Positions 1 through 7,884 of a stretch of 20,860 nt of DNA are shown here, piece after piece. A program made the translations under genes and the position numbers. The stretch's first letter is position 1. Each line of letters opens with the position of its first letter. The stretch is taken from the NCBI GenBank assembly GCA_017557475.1, contig JAFYYO010000428.1, positions 1-20,860 on the forward strand, read 5' to 3'. The DNA comes from Bacteroidaceae bacterium (GTDB lineage Bacteria; Bacteroidota; Bacteroidia; Bacteroidales; Bacteroidaceae). Under the pieces are notes generated by a model. It was not told the origin of the DNA, searched no databases, and saw nothing but the letters and a program-made list of their open reading frames with translations.

Positions 1-120
1 CCATTCGAATTTTTCGAGGGCACGAAAGCTCCTGTTTTGGCAGATGGGGAGTTGGTAAGCAAGGTTTGCTATGGAGGGAACGAGGTTAAGATGATAAAAA
101 ATCTTTACAAAAACTTGTAA
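1..120 (+). CDS. 3' end of an unrecognised protein gene (partial)
   Basis: An open frame runs from the first base to a TAA at 118-120, giving 39 residues and ending in GGNEVKMIKNLYKNL. Composition looks like ordinary coding sequence, and the stop is followed directly by the 22-bp palindromic array, as would be expected at a gene end. The start lies outside the window. I do not recognise the family from this tail, so no function is proposed. It could also be a chance open frame, since only 39 codons are visible. Confidence 0.55.
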   Translation, partial: PFEFFEGTKAPVLADGELVSKVCYGGNEVKMIKNLYKNL

Positions 121-250
121 CATAACAGGCGACGTTTTGAATCGTAACGTGGAATGATGACAAACATAACGTGGAATGATTGCCAACATAACGTGTTATG
201 TTTTCAATATACCCACATGACGTTTCCCTGTTTCACACGTTAAATTTGCG
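119..250. repeat. 22-bp periodic array of variable palindromes (5' copy)
   Basis: Six consecutive 22-base units start at 119, 141, 163, 185, 207 and 229. Each can be read as an 8-bp arm, a 2-bp centre, an 8-bp arm and a 4-bp spacer. Units 1-4 are clear: AACATAAC-AG-GCGACGTT, ATCGTAAC-GT-GGAATGAT, AACATAAC-GT-GGAATGAT and AACATAAC-GT-GTTATGTT. The fourth is a perfect inverted repeat (185-202). Units 5 and 6 are degenerate, but unit 5 keeps the right-arm ending GACGTT of unit 1. The array begins on the last two bases of the upstream stop codon. The same plan and the same 14-mer CATAACGTGTTATG recur at 20364-20517. Period and symmetry are seen directly; function is unknown. Confidence 0.8.
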
Positions 251-610
251 AAGATATTGTGCATCTCTTAACATCATTACACTGACGACATGTACTTTCT
301 TCACTTCGAGTTCAAAAACGAGGCGTTGCAAGTCATTGATTCTCATATGCAATTTGATTTAAGCGCATTTTTCGCATTCGATGGACAAAAGTGCCACAAA
401 ACGAAAAACAGGCCGTTAGAGAAGGCCGATATACGAAAAATCTTTACATTCTTCAGAATAGCAACATAAGCACACGCAACTTTTCAATCGCCCATGCTTC
501 GTTGGCGAGCACACACGCAGTCAGGGTTGCTCAACATGTTAAGTTTCGTCCGTTTTCCCTAATTAAACTTAAAATAAGCACGAAATAGAGCATAAATCGT
601 AAACTGAAGA
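251..610. other. Intergenic stretch without recognisable features
   Basis: About 360 bases between the palindromic array and the promoter of the lipoprotein gene. A 65-codon open frame (391-588, plus strand) has no recognisable signal peptide, domain or promoter and has a composition unlike the neighbouring genes, so I do not call it. A short inverted repeat (AGGCC, then GGCC) is present near 411-428. I see no tRNA, terminator or riboswitch-like structure. Confidence 0.5.
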
Positions 611-640
611 TTGCAAAATCGCAAATTATTCGTATCTTTG
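611..640 (+). promoter_or_regulatory. Bacteroidota-type promoter of the lipoprotein-porG-uppS-bamA cluster
   Basis: TATCTTTG at 633-640 matches the -7 consensus TAnnTTTG, with TTG at 611-613 as the -33 element, 19 bases upstream. Transcription would start around 646-648. That places the TTG at 645 at the start of the message and supports the ATG at 666 as the true start of the first gene. No equally good promoter is seen before the downstream genes up to murI, so this could drive the whole cluster. Confidence 0.75.
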
Positions 641-665
641 CACCTTGAAATCACACATACACGCA

Positions 666-2030
666 ATGCGTAATAAAGATACGAGAATAAAACTCAGGCT
701 TTTGCTACTCTTGATGCTGCCCTTCTTGGCCTCTTCCTGCTCAGAAGACAGCAACCTGACAACCACAAGCAACGACTACTGCTACATAAAGTCCGTGGTA
801 TTGGGAACCGTGAAGCGTAAGACCAACACGCTCAACACCTCTTTCTCGGCAAGCACGTTCGAGATGACCATCAATCAGCGCGACAACACTATCGAGAATC
901 GTGACTCCCTGCCTTATGGCAGTCTGCTTAACAGAGTCATCGCAACAATTGCTTTCGACGGTTCTTCTTTGGCTTATCGTGAGAAAGGCACAGAAGCATG
1001 GACATCCTACAATTCCACCGACAGCCTCGACCTCACGAAGCCGCTCGAACTCTATCTGACAAGCAACGACAATCAGAGTAGCCGCATCTATACGCTTAAG
1101 GTCAACGTTCATCAACAGGAAGACGATTCGCTCGTTTGGAAGCAATGTGACACAGGAAATGAAGCCCTCACAAGCCTGAACGACATGAAGGTTTTCGTGC
1201 TGAACAACAAACTGACAGTACTCGGAAAGAAGGGCGCGGATATCGTCCTCGTCGAGCGTTCAGACTTTGAGACAGAAGGAACTTGGGAAGAAACTGCAAC
1301 GACAGATCTGCCTGCCACAGTTGACCTGCAGACACTTCGTATGCAAGAAGGCATTTTGTATCTCAGCACAACCGATGGTCAAATCCTCTCCTCGACCGAT
1401 GCAAAGGCTTGGGAATCTGTTGGAACGATTTATTCTGCAGGTCTGACGCTCATCGAGAAGACAAAAGACTTCTTCTATGTCATTTCTGAGGGCAAGCTGC
1501 TTCGCTCCTTAGACGCAGCTACTTGGGAAGAAGACCTGCTCGATACAGACGCTGCACAATTGCCCGTCTCCGAAATCAGGGCATTAAGCGTAGAGCAGGC
1601 AAACGGCAACAGTCGCATCATATTGGTCGGACAGAAAGAAGGCTGCGGCAATGCCGTCGTTTGGAACAAGATGTGGAATGACAGCGAGAAGGAAGAAGAT
1701 GCCGAATGGATGTTCTTCCCCATCTCTCCTGACAACAGAATCCCCTGTCCACAACTCAACCATTTCAACCTGCTGCCTTATGACGGCAACTGCATAGCCT
1801 TCGGCGGGACTTCCGTTGACGGTGAGCACGAAGCACTCGACGCCATATACATCAGCAAGGACTACGGCATCACGTGGAGACCAAACAACGGACTCCATCT
1901 GCCGAAAGAACTGAAAGGCACAGAAGGTTGCATCACAAGCACCGTCGACGAGAACAACTTCATTTGGATTATCACTAACGCACAAGTATGGCGAGGAAGA
2001 CTGAACAGACTTGGTTTCGCACAGCAATAG
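666..2030 (+). CDS. DUF6242-type lipoprotein, surface or periplasmic
   Basis: Predicted 454-residue lipoprotein. A charged, hydrophobic N-terminus ends in LASSC, with Cys25 as the likely lipidation site. The first part of the mature protein (roughly 30-165) resembles the N-terminal domain of Bacteroidota DUF6242 proteins, and the remainder has repeated WE-containing blades like sialidase/BNR beta-propellers (for example AWESVGTIY, TWEEDLL, ITWRPNNGL). The frame extends upstream to a TTG at 645, but that lies at the predicted transcription start; the ATG at 666 has a 20-25 base leader and gives a clean signal peptide. The end overlaps porG by 43 bases, implying translational coupling. From memory, the Porphyromonas gingivalis porG gene also has a lipoprotein gene directly upstream. 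The biochemical role is unknown; an accessory role in outer-membrane or type IX assembly is inferred from context only. Confidence 0.8.
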   Translation: MRNKDTRIKLRLLLLLMLPFLASSCSEDSNLTTTSNDYCYIKSVVLGTVKRKTNTLNTSFSASTFEMTINQRDNTIENRDSLPYGSLLNRVIATIAFDGSSLAYREKGTEAWTSYNSTDSLDLTKPLELYLTSNDNQSSRIYTLKVNVHQQEDDSLVWKQCDTGNEALTSLNDMKVFVLNNKLTVLGKKGADIVLVERSDFETEGTWEETATTDLPATVDLQTLRMQEGILYLSTTDGQILSSTDAKAWESVGTIYSAGLTLIEKTKDFFYVISEGKLLRSLDAATWEEDLLDTDAAQLPVSEIRALSVEQANGNSRIILVGQKEGCGNAVVWNKMWNDSEKEEDAEWMFFPISPDNRIPCPQLNHFNLLPYDGNCIAFGGTSVDGEHEALDAIYISKDYGITWRPNNGLHLPKELKGTEGCITSTVDENNFIWIITNAQVWRGRLNRLGFAQQ

Positions 2031-2725
2031 CCGTTTGTTGTCTGCTCTTCTGTTTCGCAGCAAAAGCGGAAGAAGAGATAGAGTACAAGATGGATATGGG
2101 CGTAGGACTTGGCGGATGCTTCTATTTGGGCGATGCCAACAGTGCTCCTTTTGCCAACCTCAGTCCGATGGGAGCCATCACGGCTCGTCGCCTCCTCAAT
2201 GCACGAATGGCAGTCAAGGCAAATATCGCTTTCGGGCATATTCACGGCACAACCGACGTCTTCATCCCAACCGATGCATATAGCGAAACTCCCGAAGGCG
2301 GCATTCCGACCCAAGTATCGTTCTCGCGAAACGTAATGGACATCGGTGCTCAATTCGAACTCAACTTTTGGGGCTTCGGAACAGGCGTCGGCTATAAAGG
2401 CAATAGTCGCATCACACCATACATCCTTGCAGGAGCAGGCATTACAATCGGTATGGGCGGCGGAGCAAAAGCCTGTGGCGGTATGAACATTCCTGTTGGC
2501 GTCGGAGTGAAATACAAACTCAAACCTCGCGTCAATCTCGGTTTCGAATGGACAATGCGCTTCAGCACAACCGACAGACTCGATGCCACTCCCAAAGGAA
2601 CGACACAATTGGACGACCCATATGGCGTAAAGAGCGGTTTCCTTAAGAACAAAGACTGCTACAGCTTCGCCATGTTCTTCATCACATACGACATGTTCCC
2701 GAAACTACGCAAATGCAATAATTAG
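1988..2725 (+). CDS. porG: PorG/DUF6089-family outer-membrane beta-barrel protein
   Basis: Predicted 245-residue protein with a signal peptide (about residues 1-27, cleavage after AAKA). It is followed by alternating glycine- and aromatic-rich strands typical of a small OmpA/PorT-like 8-stranded barrel, for example GVGLGGCFYLGDAN and TPYILAGAGITIGMGGG. In type IX secretion, PorG is the outer-membrane protein that links the periplasmic PorK/N ring to the membrane. The assignment rests on fold, length and gene order: immediately upstream of uppS and bamA, as I recall for P. gingivalis PG0189. The start lies inside the preceding gene (43-base overlap); the signal peptide supports this start. PorG and other DUF6089 proteins are hard to separate by eye, so the specific gene symbol is less certain than the family. 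Confidence 0.75.
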   Translation: MARKTEQTWFRTAIAVCCLLFCFAAKAEEEIEYKMDMGVGLGGCFYLGDANSAPFANLSPMGAITARRLLNARMAVKANIAFGHIHGTTDVFIPTDAYSETPEGGIPTQVSFSRNVMDIGAQFELNFWGFGTGVGYKGNSRITPYILAGAGITIGMGGGAKACGGMNIPVGVGVKYKLKPRVNLGFEWTMRFSTTDRLDATPKGTTQLDDPYGVKSGFLKNKDCYSFAMFFITYDMFPKLRKCNN

Positions 2726-2751
2726 AGATTAGAGATTAAAACATACACTTC

Positions 2752-3492
2752 ATGAAAGATATCATCGAACTTGACAGAAACAATATCCCCGAATCTATTG
2801 CCATCATCATGGACGGCAACGGACGTTGGGCACAGGAACGCGGGCTGCCACGTTCTGCAGGGCACATTCAAGGCGTAGAGAACGTGACTCGCATCACTTC
2901 GGAATGTGCAAGGCTCGGTGTTAAGTTCCTGACAATGTACACCTTCTCCACCGAGAATTGGAACCGACCCGAAGCAGAAGTCGGCACCCTGATGCAACTC
3001 GTGGCAGACAAACTCGAGGACGAAATCTTTATGAAGAACGATGTCAGGTTCCGCTACATAGGCGACATCGACCGTCTGCCCGCACCTGCCCGCAATCGTG
3101 TCTTGGAATGTATGGAGAACACGAAGAACAACAAACGCATGACAGCCGTCACAGCACTCAACTACAGCAGTCGTTGGGAACTGACGAAAACAATGCGAGA
3201 TGCCGTTCGTGAAGCACAAGCGGGACGTGTCAAGCCTGAAGACATCAACGAGGAATACGTATCGAAGCACCTCGAGACGAACTTTATGACAGACCCTGAC
3301 CTGCTTATCCGTACAGGCGGTGAACTGCGCATCAGCAACTACTTGCTTTGGCAATGTGCCTATAGCGAGTTTTACTTCTGCGACACGTTTTGGCCCGACT
3401 TCCACGAAGAAGACCTACACAAAGCCATTGCCGCTTATCAGCAGAGGCAAAGACGTTTCGGCATGACAGGCGAACAAGTGACAAAAGGCTGA
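2752..3492 (+). CDS. uppS: Isoprenyl transferase (undecaprenyl diphosphate synthase)
   Basis: Cytosolic cis-prenyltransferase that adds isopentenyl units to farnesyl diphosphate to make the C55 carrier for peptidoglycan and surface polysaccharides. The 246 residues match the usual length of about 250. The signature AIIMDGNGRWA places the catalytic Asp at residue 21. TMYTFSTENWNRP and the C-terminal RTGGELRISN (187-196) with YSEFYF are the other conserved blocks of the family. The ATG is 26 bases after porG, across a short ATTAGAG simple repeat. The 3' end is 26 bases from the proposed bamA start. Neighbours are outer-membrane assembly genes, a common Bacteroidales order. Confidence 0.96.
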   Translation: MKDIIELDRNNIPESIAIIMDGNGRWAQERGLPRSAGHIQGVENVTRITSECARLGVKFLTMYTFSTENWNRPEAEVGTLMQLVADKLEDEIFMKNDVRFRYIGDIDRLPAPARNRVLECMENTKNNKRMTAVTALNYSSRWELTKTMRDAVREAQAGRVKPEDINEEYVSKHLETNFMTDPDLLIRTGGELRISNYLLWQCAYSEFYFCDTFWPDFHEEDLHKAIAAYQQRQRRFGMTGEQVTKG

Positions 3493-3518
3493 ACACGAAA
3501 AAAACTACAGCAAGAAAA

Positions 3519-6143
3519 GTGAAAAGAACTTATCTCATCATATTCGCTCTCTTTGGGCTGTTGCTCCCACTACTCCCACAAGTAGTCAAGCGAGAAATAG
3601 CACCTGAAATCGACTATAGCCGAACGCCTCGTCAATACTACATCGGTCGGATAACCATCGATGGCGTGAAGAACTACGACGAGCGCCTTCTTATCGGTCT
3701 TAGCGGCTTGACAGAGGGACAGAAGATAGAGATTCCGAGCGAAGAGATAACGAAAGCCGTAAAACGCTATTGGCGCAACGGTCTTTTCAGCAACGTCGCA
3801 ATCAGTGTGGACAGTCTTGTAGGCGATTCCTGCTACCTCCACATCCAACTCACACAACGTCCTCGCATCTCGGAGATTAACTACAATGGCGTCAAAAAGA
3901 ACGAAAAGGACGACCTGAAGGAGAAGATGGGGCTCGTGAAGGACAATCAGTTGACGCCGAACATGATTGACCGAGCCAAGATTCTTGCACAACGGTACTT
4001 CACAGAGAAAGGCTACAAGAATGCAGAGATAAACATCGTGCAGAGAGACGATGCAGGTGCTCCCGACAAGATTATCGTGGATGTCAACGTTGAGAGGAAA
4101 GACAAGGTCAAAATCAATCACATCTACATCACAGGCAACGAAAGCCTGAGCACAAAGAAGATTAAGGGCAACATCATCAGCAACGGCGTACTGAAGAAGA
4201 TTCACGAGAAGCATTCGATGGCAGGTTGGTTCAGGAGCAAGAAGTTCGTCGAGGCAAAGTATAAGGAAGCCAAGGACAACCTGCTTGTCAAGTACGGCGA
4301 GATGGGTTATCGCGATGCCATCATCCTGTCGGACAGCGTCGTGCCCTTCAATGAACAGGATGTGAACATCTATATCAACGTCGAAGAAGGACAGAAGTAC
4401 TTTGTCCGCAACATCGAATGGGTGGGCAACACACTCTATCCTACCGAAATACTGAACGAATTGCTTCGGATGAAAGGAGGCGACGTCTACAATCAGAAAC
4501 TCCTGAACGAACGCCTGTCGACCGACGAAGATGCCGTGAGCAACCTTTACTACAACAATGGCTATGTCTTCTCCAAGATTGACCCTGTCGAGACGAACAT
4601 CGTAGGCGACTCTGTTGACCTCGAGATGCGCATTTATGAAGGTCCGCAAGCACACATCAGCCATGTTCGCATCAGTGGTAACGACCGCGTCTATGAGAAT
4701 GTCGTCCGCAGAGAGCTTCGAAACAAACCGGGAGATTTGTTCTCGAGGGAAGCTCTCATGCGTTCCTATCGTGAGATTGCTTCGCTTGGACACTTCGATG
4801 AGAACATTGACCCGAAGGTCGAGCCTGACAGAACCAACGGAACAGTGGACATCAATTGGGGACTGACGAGCAAGAGCAACGACCAAATCGAGTTCTCGCT
4901 TGGCTACGGACAGACGGGTGTCATTGGTCGCATTGGTCTTAAGTTCAGCAACTTCTGTATGGCGAACCTCTTCAACAAGAAGGCTATACGTCGAGGCGTG
5001 ATGCCAATGGGCAATGGCGAGCAGTTCAGCATCAGCGGACAGACGAACGGACGTTACTATCAGGCTTACAGCGTCAGTTATCAGAATCCGTGGTTTGGCG
5101 GCAAGCGACCGAACACGTTCAACCTGAGTGCGTTCTTCTCGAAGCAGACCGACGTGAGCGACAACTACTACAACTCCGCCTACTATAACAACTACTACAA
5201 CAGTTTCCTCTACGGCTACGGCAACAGCAGTTACAACTACTACGAGAACTACTACGACCCCGACAAGTATGTGATGCTGTTCGGTATGTCTGTTGGATGG
5301 GGTAAGCGTTTGCGTTGGCCCGACGATTGGTTCACGCTTTCTGCGGAACTGAGTTATACACGCTATATGCTGAAGAATTGGCAGTACTTCCTGATGTCGA
5401 ATGGTAACTGCAACAACATCAACGTCGGCTTGACTTTGAGCCGCAGCAGCAGTGACAATCCCATCTATCCGAGAAAGGGTTCGGAGTTCGTGATGAGTGT
5501 ATCGCTGACGCCTCCGTACAGTGCTTTCGTCAAGAAGGACTATGCCAACCTTGCCGTCAATAGCAACAGTCCGACTTACAATGCTGAGATGCAGGAGAAG
5601 TACCGTTGGATTGAGTATCATAAGTGGAAGTTCAAGAGTCGTACCTACACGGCGTTGGGCAGCGGCAACAAGTGTTTCGTGTTGTCAACACGTGCTGAGT
5701 TCGGCATCCTTGGTCATTACAACAAGAACAAGCGTTCGCCATTCGAGACGTTCTATGTGGGCGGCGACGGAACGAGCGGCTATACTACGACCTACGCGAC
5801 CGAGACGATTGGTATGCGCGGCTACGACAATGGTTCGCTGACGCCAAGAGGAGAGGCAGGTTATGCCTACGACCGCTTCACAGTGGAGTTGCGCTATCCG
5901 TTCATCCTGAGCAACAGCACGAACCTCTTCGGTATGATATTTGCTGAGGGTGGTAATGCTTGGAGCAACATCAAGGACTTCAACCCTCTCGATATGAAGC
6001 GTTCGGTGGGTATCGGTGCACGTATCTTCCTGCCGATGGTGGGCCTGCTCGGCATCGATTGGGCTTATGGTTTCGACAAGGTCTTCGGCAGCCGCAGTTA
6101 TGCGGGAAGCCATTTCCATTTCGTACTTGGACAAGAGTTCTAA
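3519..6143 (+). CDS. bamA: BamA, outer-membrane protein assembly factor (Omp85)
   Basis: Central subunit of the outer-membrane insertase, 874 residues from the proposed start. A short hydrophobic export signal (LIIFALFGLLLPLLP) is followed by about five POTRA domains to roughly residue 450 (for example GRITIDGVKNYDERLL and HIYITGNESL), then a 16-strand barrel. The VRGF-type loop motif appears as MRGYDNGS, and the protein ends in the outer-membrane C-terminal signature GQEF. The frame stays open upstream to a TTG at 3390, but those 43 residues overlap uppS, are Arg-rich and would bury the signal peptide. I therefore use the GTG at 3519, the first usable start before the signal. Oddity: a Tyr/Asn-rich segment at residues 548-584 within the barrel. 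Followed by skp-like genes, its functional partners. Confidence 0.93.
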   Translation: MKRTYLIIFALFGLLLPLLPQVVKREIAPEIDYSRTPRQYYIGRITIDGVKNYDERLLIGLSGLTEGQKIEIPSEEITKAVKRYWRNGLFSNVAISVDSLVGDSCYLHIQLTQRPRISEINYNGVKKNEKDDLKEKMGLVKDNQLTPNMIDRAKILAQRYFTEKGYKNAEINIVQRDDAGAPDKIIVDVNVERKDKVKINHIYITGNESLSTKKIKGNIISNGVLKKIHEKHSMAGWFRSKKFVEAKYKEAKDNLLVKYGEMGYRDAIILSDSVVPFNEQDVNIYINVEEGQKYFVRNIEWVGNTLYPTEILNELLRMKGGDVYNQKLLNERLSTDEDAVSNLYYNNGYVFSKIDPVETNIVGDSVDLEMRIYEGPQAHISHVRISGNDRVYENVVRRELRNKPGDLFSREALMRSYREIASLGHFDENIDPKVEPDRTNGTVDINWGLTSKSNDQIEFSLGYGQTGVIGRIGLKFSNFCMANLFNKKAIRRGVMPMGNGEQFSISGQTNGRYYQAYSVSYQNPWFGGKRPNTFNLSAFFSKQTDVSDNYYNSAYYNNYYNSFLYGYGNSSYNYYENYYDPDKYVMLFGMSVGWGKRLRWPDDWFTLSAELSYTRYMLKNWQYFLMSNGNCNNINVGLTLSRSSSDNPIYPRKGSEFVMSVSLTPPYSAFVKKDYANLAVNSNSPTYNAEMQEKYRWIEYHKWKFKSRTYTALGSGNKCFVLSTRAEFGILGHYNKNKRSPFETFYVGGDGTSGYTTTYATETIGMRGYDNGSLTPRGEAGYAYDRFTVELRYPFILSNSTNLFGMIFAEGGNAWSNIKDFNPLDMKRSVGIGARIFLPMVGLLGIDWAYGFDKVFGSRSYAGSHFHFVLGQEF

Positions 6144-6178
6144 ACTAAAACAGTATAACATCTAAAAGAAGAACAGTT

Positions 6179-6688
6179 ATGAAAAAGATTTTGATTGCAA
6201 TGCTGATGCTGATAGGCAGTTCATCAGTATGGGCACAGAAGTTTGCATTGGTCGACATGGACTATATCCTGAAGAACATTCCCGCCTATGAGCGTGCCAA
6301 CGAGCAACTCAATCAGGTGAGCAAGAAGTGGCAGGCTGAAGTCGATGTGCTGACCACTGAGGCGCAGACACTATACAAGAACTATCAGTCGGAAGCAGTC
6401 TTCCTGAGCGAAGAGCAGAAGACGAAGCGCGAGGATGCTATCGTGGCTAAGGAGAAGGAAGCAGCAGAACTGAAGAAGAAGTACTTCGGTCCTGAAGGCG
6501 AACTCTACAAGAAGCGCGAGAGCCTGATGGCGCCCATTCAGGAGGAGATTTACAATGCCGTGAAGGACATCTGCGACTCGAAAGGCTATAGCCTTGTGCT
6601 CGACCGTGCAAGCGATGCGGGCATCATCTTCGCAAGCCCAAAGATTGACATCTCGAACGAGGTGCTCACGAAACTCGGATACAACTAA
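6179..6688 (+). CDS. OmpH/Skp-like periplasmic chaperone, copy 1
   Basis: A 169-residue protein with a signal peptide ending WAQ (about residues 1-19), then the short Skp strand FALVDMDYILKNIPAYERA, a long Lys/Glu-rich coiled coil (roughly 40-120) and a returning strand near the end (GYSLVLDRAS, then EVLTKLGYN). Skp trimers hold unfolded outer-membrane proteins in the periplasm and hand them to BamA, whose gene ends 35 bases upstream. Length and layout fit the family. This is the first of three consecutive paralogues here. The N-terminal MKKILIA is shared with copy 2, suggesting tandem duplication. The gene is followed by a spacer with GACAACTGAC-type simple sequence (6690-6711). Confidence 0.9.
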   Translation: MKKILIAMLMLIGSSSVWAQKFALVDMDYILKNIPAYERANEQLNQVSKKWQAEVDVLTTEAQTLYKNYQSEAVFLSEEQKTKREDAIVAKEKEAAELKKKYFGPEGELYKKRESLMAPIQEEIYNAVKDICDSKGYSLVLDRASDAGIIFASPKIDISNEVLTKLGYN

Positions 6689-6743
6689 AGACAACTGACT
6701 ATAGACCACAGAAATAATTAATTCAAAACTTATAAACTCGAAA

Positions 6744-7244
6744 ATGAAAAAGATTCTGATTGCCATCTGTATGATGGCTCCACTGAGCCTTTGCGCTCAG
6801 AAGTTTGCTCACTTCAACACTGCCGACATCATCCCTAACATGAAGGAGTACACTGCTGCTCAGAGCGAGTTAGAGTCTATGCAGAAGCAGTATGAGGACG
6901 ACATGAAACTGATGCAGGACGAACTGCAGAAGAAGAGTGAAGAGTATCAGAAGGAACAGGCTAACTTGCTCGAGAACGTTCGTCAGCGTCGCGAACAGGA
7001 ACTGAACGACCTCTACACCCGTCTGCAGCAGTCTTATCAGGACAATCAGGCTGCGCTTCAGAAGGCTCAGGCTGAGAAGATGGCTGCCATCAGCGAGAAG
7101 GTGCTTGGCGTTGTCAAGAAGATTGGCGAGGAGGGCGGTTATGTCTACATCGTCGATACGAGTGCAGGTGTAATTCCTTACGTTTCCACCTCTCTCAGTA
7201 CTGACATTACCGAGCAGGTGAAGAAGGAACTCGGCATTCAGTAA
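6744..7244 (+). CDS. OmpH/Skp-like periplasmic chaperone, copy 2
   Basis: A 166-residue protein with a signal peptide (MKKILIAICMMAPLSLCAQ, the last residue probably the first of the mature form). The strand KFAHFNTADIIPNMKEY follows, then a highly charged coiled coil (about 40-125, rich in Q, E and K) and the C-terminal block GYVYIVDTS...VPYVSTSLSTDIT typical of Bacteroidota OmpH. Predicted periplasmic chaperone for outer-membrane proteins, probably trimeric. It lies 55 bases after copy 1 and 36 bases before copy 3. The following spacer (7244-7270) is a CCTTAA-type simple repeat. The signal peptides of copies 1 and 2 are nearly identical at the start, but the coiled coils have diverged. Confidence 0.9.
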   Translation: MKKILIAICMMAPLSLCAQKFAHFNTADIIPNMKEYTAAQSELESMQKQYEDDMKLMQDELQKKSEEYQKEQANLLENVRQRREQELNDLYTRLQQSYQDNQAALQKAQAEKMAAISEKVLGVVKKIGEEGGYVYIVDTSAGVIPYVSTSLSTDITEQVKKELGIQ

Positions 7245-7280
7245 ACCTTAACCATAACCTTAACCTTAACGATTCAAACT

Positions 7281-7874
7281 ATGAAAAGGTGGTTATTCAT
7301 TCTGCCGTTGCTGATGCTGTGTGCTGCGAGTCAGGCACAGATTCAGTTCGGCTATGTCAGTTACGAGCAGATTCTGAAGGAGATGCCCGAATATGCTCAG
7401 GCTCAGCAGAACTTGGCTGCGCTGAAGGCTAAGTACGAGGCAGAGGCTCTAAAGGGCGAGGAGGAGTTCCAACGCAAGTTCGTCGATTTCCTGCAGGGGC
7501 AGAAGGACTTCCCGCAAGCCATTATGCAGAAGCGACAGGCTGAACTGCAGGGACTGATGGACAATGGCGTGGCTTTCCGTCAGAAGTCGCAGGAACTGCT
7601 TCAGAAGGCTGAGAAGGACGTCCTGCAAGAGGCACAGAAGAAGTTGAACCGTGCTTTGCTCGAGGTCGGTGTGGAGATGGGCTATGGCTACATCCTGAAC
7701 ACTGACAACAACAGTTGCCCCTACATCTCGCCTGTGATGGGTGTTGACGTGTCGAACATCGTGCGCAAGAAACTCGGTCTTGCTGTGACTGAGGAGCCTA
7801 CACAAGCCGCTGCGCCGACTGCAGAGAAGGAGACAACTGACAACGGAGGGCAGACAACGGAGGGCGGTCAATAG
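7281..7874 (+). CDS. OmpH/Skp-like periplasmic chaperone, copy 3, with extended C-terminus
   Basis: A 197-residue protein: signal peptide MKRWLFILPLLMLCAASQAQ, the strand IQFGYVSYEQILKEMPEYAQ, a coiled coil (about 45-130) and the terminal block GYGYILNTDNN...PYISPVMGVDVSNIVRKKLG. It is a more divergent third member of the tandem Skp set. Unlike copies 1 and 2 it continues about 28 residues past the usual end, with a low-complexity tail (Ala/Thr/Glu, ending in GGQTTEGGQ). The final part of that tail is encoded by the same GACAACNGA word family found in nearby spacers, so the tail may be recent. The stop is only 10 bases before murI, suggesting co-transcription. Confidence 0.88.
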   Translation: MKRWLFILPLLMLCAASQAQIQFGYVSYEQILKEMPEYAQAQQNLAALKAKYEAEALKGEEEFQRKFVDFLQGQKDFPQAIMQKRQAELQGLMDNGVAFRQKSQELLQKAEKDVLQEAQKKLNRALLEVGVEMGYGYILNTDNNSCPYISPVMGVDVSNIVRKKLGLAVTEEPTQAAAPTAEKETTDNGGQTTEGGQ

Positions 7875-7884
7875 GCGACGGACA

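Noticed and set aside
391..588. 65-codon open frame in the first spacer
   Set aside because: No promoter, no domain and an atypical composition; the real promoter and gene start follow at 611-666.
645..665. TTG start giving the lipoprotein seven extra residues
   Set aside because: It coincides with the predicted transcription start, and the ATG at 666 gives a normal lipoprotein signal.
3390..3518. Upstream TTG start for bamA
   Set aside because: Adds 43 Arg-rich residues overlapping uppS in front of the export signal.
3570..5621. 683-codon open frame on the minus strand inside bamA
   Set aside because: It is the antisense shadow of a long, strongly biased gene; it has no promoter, signal or domain, and bamA is certain on the plus strand.
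7244..7270. Telomere-like CCTTAA repeat between skp copies 2 and 3
   Set aside because: Only a few imperfect copies in an internal operon spacer; fits the general simple-sequence character of spacers here.
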